Assembly (NCBI GenBank): GCA_015680685.1
Contig: MNCI01002109.1
Location: 4,370 to 68,369, forward strand
From: Gnetum montanum
Lineage: Eukaryota > Streptophyta > Gnetopsida > Gnetales > Gnetaceae
Direction: 5' to 3'
Length of the DNA: 64,000 bases
Under the pieces are notes generated by a model that was not told where the DNA came from, made no database searches, and was given only the letters and a program-made list of their open reading frames with translations. Both the position numbers and the translations under genes were made by a program. Shown here in pieces: positions 20,743 through 32,478 of the stretch (position 1 is its first letter; each line of letters starts with the position of its first letter).

Positions 20743-23690
20743 TACCCCCACAAATGACTGAAGACTTGTCCTCAAGTTAAAACAAAATGACGATGAAGTT
20801 CCTTACAAAATTGGGAGGTAGATTTTCATGACACTGACTACTATGTACATAACTCTTAATTACCATAGTGGTGTTTATAAAAATGACATAAAACATGACA
20901 TGATAACTTTAACAAAAATAAAATTTTGGTGAAGCTTGATGTAGTCTTATGTAGTTCCAAGCGGTGGTGGCTTCTCCATTCATTGCTTCCCCTTGTAATT
21001 AGGCTTCTAAAATCTATATTCATTTAAGAGTGCTTGAAGCTTCTCTTCTTCCGTTCTTGGATCATGCACCATTCATGCTTGTTGTGCAATGTGCGATGGA
21101 GTGGATACATCCCATGGGCACTACAATTATGAAAACATTTGATTTGATTTGATGTACTAGGCTACGAACTGCCTTCTTTCTTCTTCAAAAGCTCTAGGCT
21201 TTCACATTGTTCATGATAATCTGTCAATCTTGTAGTTAGGTTTTATGCTACATCTTTTTGCCCTTGATAGCCATCCTTCATTACTTATAGTTTAAAGTTT
21301 TCCACTTGGAGTTTCTACAAAGTGTCTTTACAATCCGCAAACTCTTTTTCATATAGAGCATATGTGGTTGCTACTTTCTATTCTAATTCATTCCTAGGCC
21401 TACCTGCTTTCAACATGGCTAAGTTAGAATAATGAAGGTTATCTAAATCCATGTACACTTTCATATCTTCAATCTATAGGCATTTATTTTTCACTTCCAC
21501 TTAGTGGACAAGGGCATAACTATCCAAGATGGGTTACTAGTTAGGATTCTATGTTGCTGATTCTGGCTTTGATCATCTAGATCTCTTTCTAATTAATTTG
21601 CTTGTACATGCCCACCTGATCATGGAAGTGTTCCTTGAGCCTTTTGTGTTTCATTACCTCATTTTTTCATATGCTTATTTCAATGGCTAACTTTTGTCAA
21701 ATGGCATGTACCTCCTCGATTAATAGGATTCTATTCTCTCTTGTGAGGCAACTCATGTCTTGGTTGATCCTTACCAACTATTCTTTCAATTGGTGGATGC
21801 TCTATTCTAAGATGTTTTTCTACTTTACACCATGATCAACCTCATGTTATCAACAAAAAGTTATTTATTTTCTTCTTGAACTATGGTAAGTTCCTTCACA
21901 TGTGCATATGTTTGTGCTTCAACTATGAAGGCATTCCATACTGCTTTCTCCTTCTCTATTGCCATCTATTTATTCTGCTTGATCAAGTAATTTATATACT
22001 CTCTTTTGAACTATTCTATTTGGTTAGGTGCAGTGAGTTGTGTAGGATCTCTATGTTTAGCTCTCAGGGTTGTAAGCTCTTGTTGTAATCTCAAAATTTC
22101 ATTTTTTCCATGCTCTATGCTTGTCTTTGCCATGATCAATTTTCCTTTAGTAGTGATGAGCTCAAAATGTACTATAGTGACATCACTGAGATGTCAAAAA
22201 GTGTTGTCATGGCTTGCCTAGCCTATAGTGAGCACATCCTCATAATTAGTAGGAATCATCAAGGTTTTGGCTAACATTTGAACATCTCTATCTTTAGTTA
22301 GATCTGCCAATGGCACAATAGGTACATTGAAATATTTTTCTAATGTGATTGGTAATCACCTTTGCTACTTCCACTACATCTTGGTGCTACATTACCACTA
22401 CTGTGACTTCTTCTCTAGTCTCAAGCATCACTTGGAATGATGTAGTATTCCCAAAGATCTATTGTGAGCATTACACCTCTCCTCCTGACTATAGTGAGAT
22501 TTGTCCACTTGTTGAATTTGCTGAAAGTATGGGCTAGATGGAATTGTTAATAACTCTATAAAGATTAGCCTCCTCCCTTGTTCCCTAGCTAATGATTTCT
22601 ACAGTTTGTTGCAAATGACTTATTGACAATCTAGAATCTTGTAGTTGTGGTGATGGAACTTGCTATTGTTGTTATTCTTGTTGTTGCTATTGCTTTTGTT
22701 TCTCCTATTGTTTCTCTTTCTCTTGTTCTTGTTCTTTCCCTTGATCTTTCCTGGGTGACACCTATTTAAGTAATTCAACATATGAAGCATTTTGGATTGT
22801 CCTGGGAATTTCATTGGTGTATTCTAGGATTTTAGCTTGCTTGCACAACTTTCTAATAAGCTAGGAAAATGGAAGTCTTGGCTTTTCTACCTTACTTTCT
22901 TCAAACTGCCTTTGAATTATCATAAAGTAGAGTTGTGCAAGGTTGGCATTGTATTTTCCCATCAACTTCACACTTCCTCTAAGTACATAAGTGGATAGTC
23001 AATTGAGTCCTTTTGTTGGGAACATGTGATAAGTGCCAATCTTGAAGTAGATTCTTTCTTCCAAAGTTAGATCATTATAGCCCTTATCCTCTTTTCCATA
23101 TGCTCATTTCAGCCATAGTTTTCTAGTTTCAAGATCTAATTAAGTGGACATATGCACTAAGCTTGCTACTTCATTGGGTATATTTAGAGCTTCTACAATT
23201 TCCTTGATCAAGAATGAAATTGATATTCCTCTAATGTTAACTATTGTACCCTCTTACTTGTGCTGCTAAAATTGGTAAGTTTTCTAAAGGTATCGTTCAT
23301 CACTATCAAATGGGATAGGCCATAATGTTGACACCTTAAGTTGTGTCTTTACTACATTTGGCTTATATTTAATGAATAGCTATGGTCAAAGTTAATCTCC
23401 ACAATAACTATGGTCAAGATGGATCTTTCTTGAATAGCTTGGAGGTAGTCCTATGGCAACATGAGTTGTTGTCCTTGCATTAGTGGTTCTTCTACCTCTC
23501 CTTGGGCCAGTTGTCCCATAGCAGGAGTCTCTTGATGAAAAGTAAATGATTGGGCTTCCTACAACTCATGTTTTAATCCTTATCATCTAGTTCGGCCTCT
23601 ACCTTAGCCTATTGGTCTCTTACTTGAACCTTGTGAAGGTCCTTGTGCTCCTCTCTTTGGGACCATCTGCAATCATTAAGGAATTGGGAA
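20743..23690 (-). mobile_element. Family 1 element, 3' part (minus)
   Basis: The accessory ORF (20947-23666) plus about 25 bases of the splice-acceptor region before it. It then ends abruptly at about 23690 against a plus-strand integrase remnant of the same family. gag, pol and spacer are missing. Confidence 0.75.
20947..23666 (-). pseudogene. Accessory 3' ORF of family 1 (minus copy)
   Basis: 2720 bp from ATG (23664-23666; the ATG is preceded by GATTGCAG, an intact splice acceptor) to TAA (20947-20949). The start reads MVPKRGAQG, close to MAPKR in the copies at 29567 and 37984. The end (GGAACTACATAA) corresponds to GGAACTACCTAG at 40721-40732. The Asn/Lys-rich tract followed by histidines (22620-22814) matches 38832-39035 residue by residue, including LHMLNY and KFHHHNYKI. 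Many stops and frame changes separate these blocks. The function is unknown; the description is under the copy at 29567-32290. Confidence 0.7.
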
Positions 23691-24166
23691 TCATTTGAAG
23701 GCATTCTCTAATTTTTATAACTCCCTTCATTTCTCATATATTTGGGGAATTAACTTCATGGGCCCCATCATGCCAATGTCAAATGGAATGTCCTACATCA
23801 TAGTAACTATTGATTATTGTACAAGGTGGGCAAAAGCAGTTACAATAAAAGATTATATAATCACAAAAAACTACAAAATTATTTCAACCACATGTGATGA
23901 ATAGATTTGGAGTACTATTCATGCTTATATCAAATAACAAAACTCACTTCATAGTAGCTAAATTTAAGAAGCTAATTCAACAACTTGGGATTAATCACAA
24001 ACTAATTACACCTTATCACCTCCAAGCAAATGATCAAGTAAAAGTGACTAATCAAGAAATCACAAGAATATTAATTAGAATAGTTAGTTGTTATAGGAAG
24101 GATTAGAGTAATAAACTCAATGATTCTCTATGGGCATATATATCAACTTGAAAACTTCATATAGGA
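23690..24166 (+). pseudogene. Integrase core, older family 1 copy (left half)
   Basis: Retroviral-type integrase core of a Ty3/gypsy element; it would join element DNA to the host chromosome. Readable blocks are FMGPIMPMSNGMSYIIVTID, then TRWAKA, RFGVLFMLISNNKTHF and HKLITPYHLQANDQVKVTN. The second catalytic Asp (usually SDNGTHF) is Asn here, and the final Glu is Lys. The upstream zinc-binding part is missing because the sequence starts abruptly at 23690. The right end is interrupted by the insertion of a complete element at 24167; the gene continues at 33348. Confidence 0.8.
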
Positions 24167-25037
24167 TGATGAGTCATGAATCTGTCAGCCTTGATGTTGG
24201 ATACTCAATATCGAAGCTCAGGAAGTGATGTTGGATATCTCGTATCATCTCCTCCATGCTAGCCTATAAATATAGCACTCGGATGCATAGTTTGAACAAC
24301 AATAGATGGAAGAAATATTTTTAGTTTCAATTTTTAGTTAGTTTCTTCGTAGATTATTTTTTAGTCCTTTTATTTTTCTAGTGCATGCTCGCAGTGTGAT
24401 ATTTGTAATTGTATAGCACCTTTTCTCGAGTGTGACATACTTGAACATGTTACATGACTCAAAATAAAGATCAAGATTACTTCCATCATTGTAGCATCCA
24501 CTTCAATTATTATTACTTTTAATTGTTAATTATTTATTGTTTCCTTTAGTTAACATTTTCATTTATTGCTATTTACTGTTCCTGTCATTAAGTGGAATGC
24601 ATAAGCCTTAGTCATGAGCACTTAAGTGTAAGTACTTGGTAATCTAGTAGTGTATCGTTTGGCACACCCAATGACATATGATTGGAAATCCTAGAAGTAG
24701 TCTCATGAAGTCCAAGGCATGTATGGATGATTAAGAGTGAATACTCATCACACATAGGCTAGTTTAGATTTTACTCTCCATTTTTCAGTAGCTTAATTAA
24801 TTTATCTCTTTGTCATCATTAGGAGTAGCATAGAATTAGACAACATCATATGCCTCACTTTGGACTAAACCATATGTGACAAAGCTACCACTAGTCCAAG
24901 TGGGAAGATAGCAAACTACGATCAAAGCATAATGATCTAGATATCACAACTAGTTTTATCCATAGAATTTGATTGGATCATGCGTGAACAGTTGGTGATT
25001 TGTATGGTTGACTATAGGGGTACCTTGTTGCTCATCA
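24167..25037 (+). repeat. 5' LTR of the nested element
   Basis: 871 bp, TGATGAGTCATGAATC to GTTGCTCATCA. TATAAATA at 24265-24272, after a GATATC/GATACTCAATATC cluster (24190-24250). Confidence 0.85.
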
Positions 25038-25038
25038 T

Positions 25039-25056
25039 TGGCACCATTGTTGGAGA
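25039..25056 (+). other. Primer binding site, tRNA-Asp (decayed)
   Basis: TGGCACCATTGTTGGAGA versus the expected TGGCGCCGTTGCCGGGGA. Thirteen of 18 positions match, and all five differences are G-to-A or C-to-T. Confidence 0.8.
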
Positions 25057-25160
25057 TGGTGCTATTCATCTAAATTAGTTATATTATACACAATCACTGT
25101 AAAGGTATTAATGATATATCTTTTAGAAAATTAACTCACACATACCATAAACTAAAAAAA

Positions 25161-27526
25161 ATGTCTCTCTCACATAGAAGTGACAATGCACTATATAGCA
25201 AATGCATTCATTAGAGAAATAATGAGATATATGATGAAGAAAATTGGGGTGACCAACTTTATGTAGGGGTTTCTTATATTCATGATCACCCTAACAACAC
25301 TCAAAGACTACATTCACCTAAGATAGATAATCTTGGAGGAGATGGTGTAAGTCCTAAACTAGGAAAGGCCTTAAGGCCTAAGACCTCCTCAAAACCCAAA
25401 AATGATAAATCAAAGGACCCTAAAGAACACCATAGCAGCCATGGCAAACTTTTCAATTCCTCATCTTCCTCTTCCCCTTCAAAGTCTAGTTCTAATAAAG
25501 ATGAATGTAGGTATGGAGATAAGGCTCCACTAATGGGTCGAACTAAACGAATGAAGACAACATCAACATGATCAAACGAATAAAGATAGAAATTTTCCTC
25601 ACAACCTATTTGATGATGATGAACCCTTGTTGGCCACTAAGAGACTAATGCATATCACAAATGCTATTAAGATATCTCGTAAGCATCACAAAAAGAGTTG
25701 TCTACCTAGGCTTGATATGAATAATATTCTTAAATTTGTAGGAGGATATGATTCAAATTCGCAACATCATTTACAAGCCTTCCATAATGCCTATGCTTTC
25801 TACAACATTGAAAGTGGGTGGCAAAAGCTTAAACTCTTTTTCAGGACACTAATTGATAAAGTTGAAGTCTGGTATAGATCATTAAGACCAAATTCAATTA
25901 GATGATGGTCCACAATGCTGGAATTTTTCAATGAAAAATACCAAACCTATGTGAGGATGTCCAACCTGAGGAGACAGATCTAAGAGTGGAAGCAAGAACA
26001 ACATGAATGCTTGGACATGGCCTTAGATAGATATTATGCCTTACTGAATAGATGCCTAGACCATGGTTTCTTCAAGGAGAGGCAACTTTTCCACATCATA
26101 GATGGACTTCATAATGAAACAATGGAGATCCTTGGGATGTATGTCCTAGGGAAATTATACAAGCTTCAAGCCCATCAAATCTAAGAGCTAATCAAGCATG
26201 TGGTAAAAGAAGAAGGAGAGATATGCAAATAGGATAATGTCAAGAAATATCAATGGAACCCAACTCTTCAGCAGAAGGAGGTCCATATCTATGGTATGGA
26301 GAAAGAGATAGCTCTCAATAAGGTGGTTTTGCAATGAACATTATTGATACAAAAGTCTATTGATGAACTTAAAGCAAATTTTACTAGGATATCCAAATGG
26401 ATATATGAAAACATTACAACTCTCATTGGGATAGTCAAGGAGAGGATCATGCAAAATAAGCCAAGAAATCACAATAAACAAAGGATATAAAACCAAGAAA
26501 TAGCTAGAAACACTTTTTGGCAAACAGGAAAAATAGATAAAGAATGTGAGGCTATAAACTCAACCACAGATGAGGATAATGGATGTGACATTTGCATATA
26601 TGACCATCAGAAGGGCCATTGCCCAAATCTTGTTGCATATACAAGAGTATTGGGTAGGTGCCTTAAATCTAAAGTTTGTGTAAAAGCACATGCCTAAGAC
26701 ATTTTCTCTCCCATAAGATAACTATAGACAATCCCACAACCAATTGTACCATCCTAGCGGGACTTATCACTAGCAATAACACGATCATCAACCGTAGTGG
26801 CAACAACCAGAGTCGTGAAGGAGGCCATCAGCAAATCAACCCTATATGCCGAAACCACACAGATATTATGTTCAACACCTTGTTTCTCCAACTAGGTCTA
26901 CATCCTTTACTTTAAATCGTCACTACCACTCTCTTGAGTACCATCAACCCATGACATACCCTGAAGAATCACCACCTTGCACCTCTTACCATCCATCCTA
27001 CCCTCAATATTCTCATACTCCACCTCATTATATGCCATCGCCAACAACATAGGAAGGTTCAACACTACAATATTAACAAATGAATCTCACTTGTGCTGCA
27101 AATGTGCATAAACATGTTAACACCAATGGGTCTCAACTACAACGTAGGAAATGTCCTTTCTGGAGGAAAAGTTGTAAGCTGAAGCAAACCATGCATGGAT
27201 CCACCCCATCATCCAAACTAGCACAATGCCAATCTAGCATGCCACCTTCCTTTTCACAACTGACATTCTTTGATCATACACAAAGGTCACTATCCATCAT
27301 TACTCCAATCCCAAACCCAAATAATGAATCCAACAGTGTGGGGAAACAAACAAATCCATGCATACCATATCATGATCAAGGGTGCAATCATGGGCCAAAC
27401 ATCCATAACACTAACACACCTCATACCCTGACCCACCATACACATAACAATCAAGTCTATGATCAACGATTTTTCTACCTAGCCACCACACCACCAATAA
27501 ACACCCAATGCCTAGGGCATGAATAG
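25161..27526 (+). pseudogene. gag: Family 1 gag with fragment of protease
   Basis: The start at 25161 (ATGTCTCTCTCACATAGAAG) lies about 100 bp after the primer site, and the acidic N-terminal stretch is readable for about 60 codons with one TAG. The capsid core (25627-26220) contains FVGGYDSNSQHHLQAF, DRYYALLNRCLDHGF and HIIDGLHNETMEILG, shared with the copies at 2.75 and 43.7-44.2 kb. The zinc knuckle CDICIYDHQKGHCP is intact at about 26582-26625. The protease is almost gone: residues normally downstream of it (CIPYHDQGCNHGP near 27356) appear without the DSG active site, so several hundred bases are deleted. The frame changes repeatedly. Confidence 0.78.
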
Positions 27527-27592
27527 TTACCATTATTTCATACATGCATGGATCCTGTTTATCCACTTATTAATCCTTGTCATGGCCAAATG

Positions 27593-27606
27593 TTTAGTCA
27601 TGGGGG
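27593..27606 (+). other. Internal copy of the polypurine-tract motif
   Basis: TTTAGTCATGGGGG, the same motif that precedes the 3' LTR at 40923-40937, located here between the protease remnant and the spacer. The equivalent sites are 33859-33871 and 48940-48951. Confidence 0.5.
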
Positions 27607-27624
27607 TTTGAGCCGCACCCCCCC

Positions 27625-27660
27625 NNNNNNNNNNNNNNNNNNNNNNNNNNNNNNNNNNNN
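27625..27660. other. Assembly gap (36 N)
   Basis: Follows a C-run; its true length is unknown. It falls where RT, RNase H and integrase would be expected. Confidence 0.95.
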
Positions 27661-29566
27661 AATTTATTGTCATTTTCCTATTTCTTGAAGCAATTCTTCC
27701 TATTTCTTCTAATTTTTTCTATTTGTTGTTTTCATTTTCCTTATTTTGTAATCTTGCTTGTGAATAAAAAAATTATGTAGCCCATTGAGGTGAGGTTTTC
27801 TCTATGTTGTCAAGTCATAAGGGACTGTTTATTCGAACATTAAGACCATGCCATCCATTCACTCATTCCATTAATAATAGGTTCTTACCCTAGTCATAAT
27901 GATATTCTTTTCCATCATCCAACCTAATAATAAATTTATAATCATTGTGTTTAGGTAGAAGAGTATAGAACCAAAGTGGAATGTGTACATGAAGGAGATT
28001 TGTGGATTCTCTTTGGCCACTTCTATATGTTCTATCATATTACTAAGGTTGTAATCATATACTTGTAAATCTAATGAAAAATGGAAGTAAGAGTAACCTA
28101 AAATGACACTGAATAAACTTTTGCAGGTCTCATTAGAAAGACATGTACCCATAACTAAAGGTTGGCAGCTTCTCATAATTTAAAAAAAAATGTGTGCCAT
28201 TATAAAGCTCCTTCCTTGGGAAAATCTCCAAGTGATGTTACTCCTCACAACTATGATAGTCTTATCATTGTCCCCCGACATAATGAAACAATGCAATGTC
28301 ACTGCAATGTGGTGTGGACTTGGTTTGAATCTTGGAAAGAAGGACTCATGATTATTTAACCATTAATAACACATAAGGTTTCATTGTGCCCATGGTAAGA
28401 CACCTCATGTCCTAATTTTTGCAATCCTTTCTATAGTCCATCTCATCTTGTTGTCCATGTGATCATAATTTGTGGTTTTGTGTCACATAGAGTTATTATC
28501 TCAAATTTGTGGTTTTGACATGTGTGTTTTGTTTCATAGGTATGCATTCCATTCAATCCCTTTAGTGCCTATGAACATTTTTAGGTGTGGTTACATGAGG
28601 GCATTAATGGTTGACACCTGCTTTGGGGAGGATCCACTTATGTAACTTTTGTGACTTGTACTTTCTTTGACACAACCACATCATTCTTAACCTTCCAAGT
28701 ACATAATTTTTAGATTTTGTCATTTCCCTTCTTATGTAACTTGATCCATCCACCACCTTGATTTCAATGTCCTTTTCCTTGCTCCTTCTAGTGCTTTTCA
28801 CATTGACAACTCCATCGTCAACCACTTTTGGTGCCTTCATCTGATTTCCTACTTACCCAGAATAATGGACCTACCTTCAAACCTTCCAACCAATCCCAAA
28901 GCTTTTTTTTCATACTTAATTTCCCCACTTACTATAGATTCATGGACCCTAATATCAACTACTTGATATCAGGTCAGACGTGACATTGGATACCCAATAT
29001 TGAATCACATAAAACCTATATATATGATCCCCGTAGTGCCCAAACTTCATTCTCATCATTTTCTGCTAGGGAAGTTGTTCAAATTTTCTCTCATGACTTA
29101 GAGCTCTACACAACCACTTTCCACTTGCAATATTTGGCTCTCTTCCATTCTGATTTCTGTGATGTTTAGACCTATCTAAACTCGAAGTGGGGGGTGCTGC
29201 TTCTTGCATGGAAAACTTGTTCCAATTGACGAAAATTTGCTATCACCCATAAGGTATTATAAGGATACAAGTGTTAAAAAATTTAGGTGTCATCATGAAT
29301 AATCAATCGTATTAATGCTAGAAACCTTAATTTTTCCATCCAAGGAACCACAACCATCATAACAAGCCATACATAAGAAAAAAGAAATTAAGTGTGTAAG
29401 GTTGTACAAGGAGATAAACACCCTTTGAGGTTTTCTCTTGAAACGTTTTCTAACTCTACAGTCATATGAACTAAGAACTTAATGAACTATGGTAACAAGT
29501 AAGGTATAAACTCATTAATGATAAAGAATACAACCTTAGTAACACTTGATCTTTACTTGATTGCAT
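27661..29566 (+). other. Conserved spacer before the accessory ORF
   Basis: Aligns along most of its length with 35990-37983 and 49160-51003, and partly with 34120-34365. Shared landmarks are a GTCATAAGGGACT segment (27813), a TAGGTTCTTACC...ATAATGATATTC segment (27880), AATGTGGTGTGGACTTGG (28306) and TTTGGGGAGGA (28622). The segment 28136-28360 reads in one frame (VTPHNYDSLIIVPRHNE, then VVWTWFESW), and the same residues are partly readable in the other two copies. Either a short second protein or strongly conserved RNA could explain this. Confidence 0.6.
28951..29024 (+). promoter_or_regulatory. Internal U3-like promoter block
   Basis: GATATC (28965-28970), GACATTGGATACCCAATATT (28982-29001), then TATATATA (29017-29024). 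The middle part matches the LTR sequence GATGTTGGATACTCAATATC at 24193-24212. The TATA box is 550 bp before the accessory ORF start. The same order and spacing occur at 37416-37445 and 50391-50456. Confidence 0.55.
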
Positions 29567-32290
29567 ATGGCTCCAAAAAGAGGTGCACAGGGAGAACCTT
29601 CATAGAGAGCACCCAAACTTCCACAAGGTGGTAGGGGGCAGCAAGGTGAATTAGCAGAACATGAAGAGAAAGAAGCCAATCTTTTAGCATCCATCAAGAG
29701 GCCCCTACTATTGGATAGTTGGTCCAAGGAGAGGTCACAAAACCACCAACTCTCATGCAAGGACAACGTCTTACGTTGCCCCCTGATTACCTCATGGCTA
29801 TTCAAGAAAAGTCCACATTGACCATGGTCATTATGGAAATGAATTTTGGCTCATTTATGGAGTTTTCTCCAGAAGTGGTTTGGACACAACTTCAGGGGTC
29901 ACCCTTGTGGCCCATTCTTTTGGATAGTGGCAAATGGTACCTTGGCAAGACTTACCAATTCTAGCATAACAAAGACAAAGGCACCACTATAAACATCTCT
30001 GGAGTTAATGTCTCTTTTTTAGTTAAGTAAATTGTAGCAACCCTTAATTTTCCAAATGAAGGGGCTAAGGTAGCCCATCTGTCCACTAGATCTGACCCCA
30101 GCACCAGAAAATCATGGTTGAAACAAGCATATGACAAGGAAAACAAAACATATAATGAACTAACTCTAGAGAAGAGGACATACTTCAAGATTGGTACATA
30201 CCATCTCTTTTCAACTAAAGGCCTTAATAGGATTTCAACATATGCAACCAGGGGAAGTGCTATCTTAATGAGAAAACAGATGGCTAACCTTCCCCAATTT
30301 TACTTCACCAAAATTCAAAGGTAATTCAAGGAGAAAAAGGTGGGAAATCCAATGCTCCCATTCCCTTGTCTAATTTAGAGGCTATGCAAGCATGCTAGAA
30401 TCATAGGGTACACAAATGATATCCCTAGAAAGGCTCAAAATGCTTCCTTCGTAGAGTTTCTCAAAACTACTGCACTAAGGAAATATTTTGATGAAGAACA
30501 AAAACTGGAGAAGGAAGTAGAAACCAAAGCAGAAGTACAACATGAACTTGAATAACACCTAAAAACACAAGCTCCACACTGCTACCACCACAAGATTACA
30601 GATCCTCAATGAGCCATATATAGAAAATTGTTGAAGTTGTCAATTAGGGAAGCAGAGATGAGTCCAATCTTTTTGGAGTAATCAATGATGCCATGCAATT
30701 GACCATTTCAACCAATCCAACAAGGGGAGATATCTCATTACAATTAGGAGGAGGATCCCAATGGTCTAGGAAAATGACTAGAAATGCCACATCCTTCCAA
30801 GTGATGCTTGAAGCTAGAGAAGATGCCATAGTTATGGTAATGTAGCATCAGGATACGATAGGTGTAGTAGAGGTAATAACTGATCAAATTAAAGAATCAT
30901 TTAATGTACGTGTTGTGCCCCCTATGGATCTAATTGGGGCTAGAGATGCACAAATGCTGGCTAGAACTTCGATGACTCCTATGATGCATGAGGATGTATT
31001 AGATCGACTACTATAGATGGGGCAAGTGATGACTACTTTGTTTAACATCCCTATTGATGTCACTTCAACATAGTTAGATCTCATCGCCACTAAAGGAAAG
31101 CTAGTCATGGTTGAATTCAGGGCAAAACATGCAGAAGTAAAAATGCAAAGATTACAATAGGAGTTGGCCACCCTAAGAGTCAAATGATGAGATCTTGCCT
31201 ATTTTGTTGCACTTGATCAACTGAAACAATTCAGGAAAAAGTAGTTTGCCAAGTTGATTGAAGAAAATAGAGCCATCAAATAAGTAAAAGGGAAGGTAGT
31301 TTGGAATGCCTCAGCTACTGATGCACAATCTTATGCATATAAAAATGCATTCATTATTGTGCAAGAGGAAAATAAGTAGCTCGCCACTGAAAACTCAAGG
31401 TTGATCACAATTGAAAAGAAAAAGAATATTATTGACGAGAGTGTTCACTAGTTAAGAGAACAACTAGTGAGGGTCAACCAAGACATCAATAGATTGGCAA
31501 AAGAAAATAGAACCCTCTCAATGTAGAAGGTCTAAATTATTCAAAAAAAATGAGCAATTGAAATTAGTGTGTGACAGAATGAGGCTAAGAAGCATGAAAA
31601 ATTAAAGGAACACTTTCATGACTTGGGAGTCATGTATAAGCAAATAAATGAAAAAGAGATCTAGATGGCTAAAGCCCACATTAGATCCTTGTCAACAAAA
31701 AATCTTGAGTGGTAGCCAATTCTAGATAGCTATGCCTTGGTCCACCAAGCAGAAGTAAAGAATAAAGAATTGCGTATTGAAGATTTGAAAGAATACATGG
31801 CATTGGTTAACCTCAGATATGCCAACCTCACCATGTTAATAGTAGGTAGGCTTTTTAGTGAGCTAGAGAAGTAGGTAGCAACCACTAATGCATTATATGA
31901 GAAAGAGTTTGCGAATAGAAAAGATTCTTTGTAAAAGCTCCATATAGCAAACTCAGAATTGAAGGTGGTTAAAGCTAGCTACCATGGATAGAAGGATGTC
32001 ACCTCAGAGCTAGCTAGGAGATTAATAGATTATCAAGAATTAAGAGAGAAAGCTAGGGCCTTTGAGGAAGAACAACAACAATTTGTGGCCTAGTACATGA
32101 AGGCCAATCAAATGTTTCCACAACTACCATGTCCTTGGGACGTATCAGCACCAGCACACATCAATTTAGTAGTCTAGATGGTACATGATCCATGGATGGA
32201 AGAAGAAAGTTGTAGGCATTGCTTAATTGCTACAAATTTCATAAATGAAAGCAACCAATGGAGGAGCCACTACCTCCAAGCACCACATGA
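29567..32290 (+). pseudogene. Accessory 3' ORF of family 1 (best full-span copy)
   Basis: 2724 bp from ATG (29567, MAPKRGAQG) to TGA (32288-32290), about 908 codons. It is a decayed sense-strand gene between pol/spacer and the 3' LTR. N-terminal third: MAIQEKSTLTMVIMEMNFG, FMEFSPEVV, LNFPNEGAKVAHLSTR and YNELTLEKRTYFKIGTYHLF, a globular-looking part whose pattern recalls plant-transposon N-terminal modules; this is inference. Middle: a His-containing stretch near 30580, with an Asn/Lys-rich tract in other copies. C-terminal half (30860-32100): long charged segments rich in Glu, Lys, Leu and Gln, probably coiled coil. No signal peptide or membrane segment is apparent, so it does not look like an envelope protein, although its position is that of the env-like ORF in Athila-type elements. 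Stops are mostly TAG, for example 31376 where the copy at 39797 has CAA. Confidence 0.72.
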
Positions 32291-32470
32291 GCCTCCCAGT
32301 TTTTGTCTTGTAATATTGTGTTCCATTTTTATACTACACCACTACGACATGTAAGAGTCAATTGTTTTGTTTATTTTTTAAGTCGGTTAATAATTCCATA
32401 CCTTTGCAATATTTTGTATAGAACTTGTTCCTCATTTTTTTTAACTTGAGAAAAATTTTTCATGTAGTCG

Positions 32471-32478
32471 TTGAGGTA
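32471..32478 (+). other. Polypurine tract of the nested element (weak)
   Basis: TTGAGGTA directly before the LTR, where other copies have ATGGGGGTA or AGAGGGTA. Confidence 0.5.

Noticed and set aside
29567-32290. Envelope-like gene
   Set aside because: The position fits, but no signal peptide, furin-like site or membrane anchor was seen; the composition is charged and coiled-coil-like.
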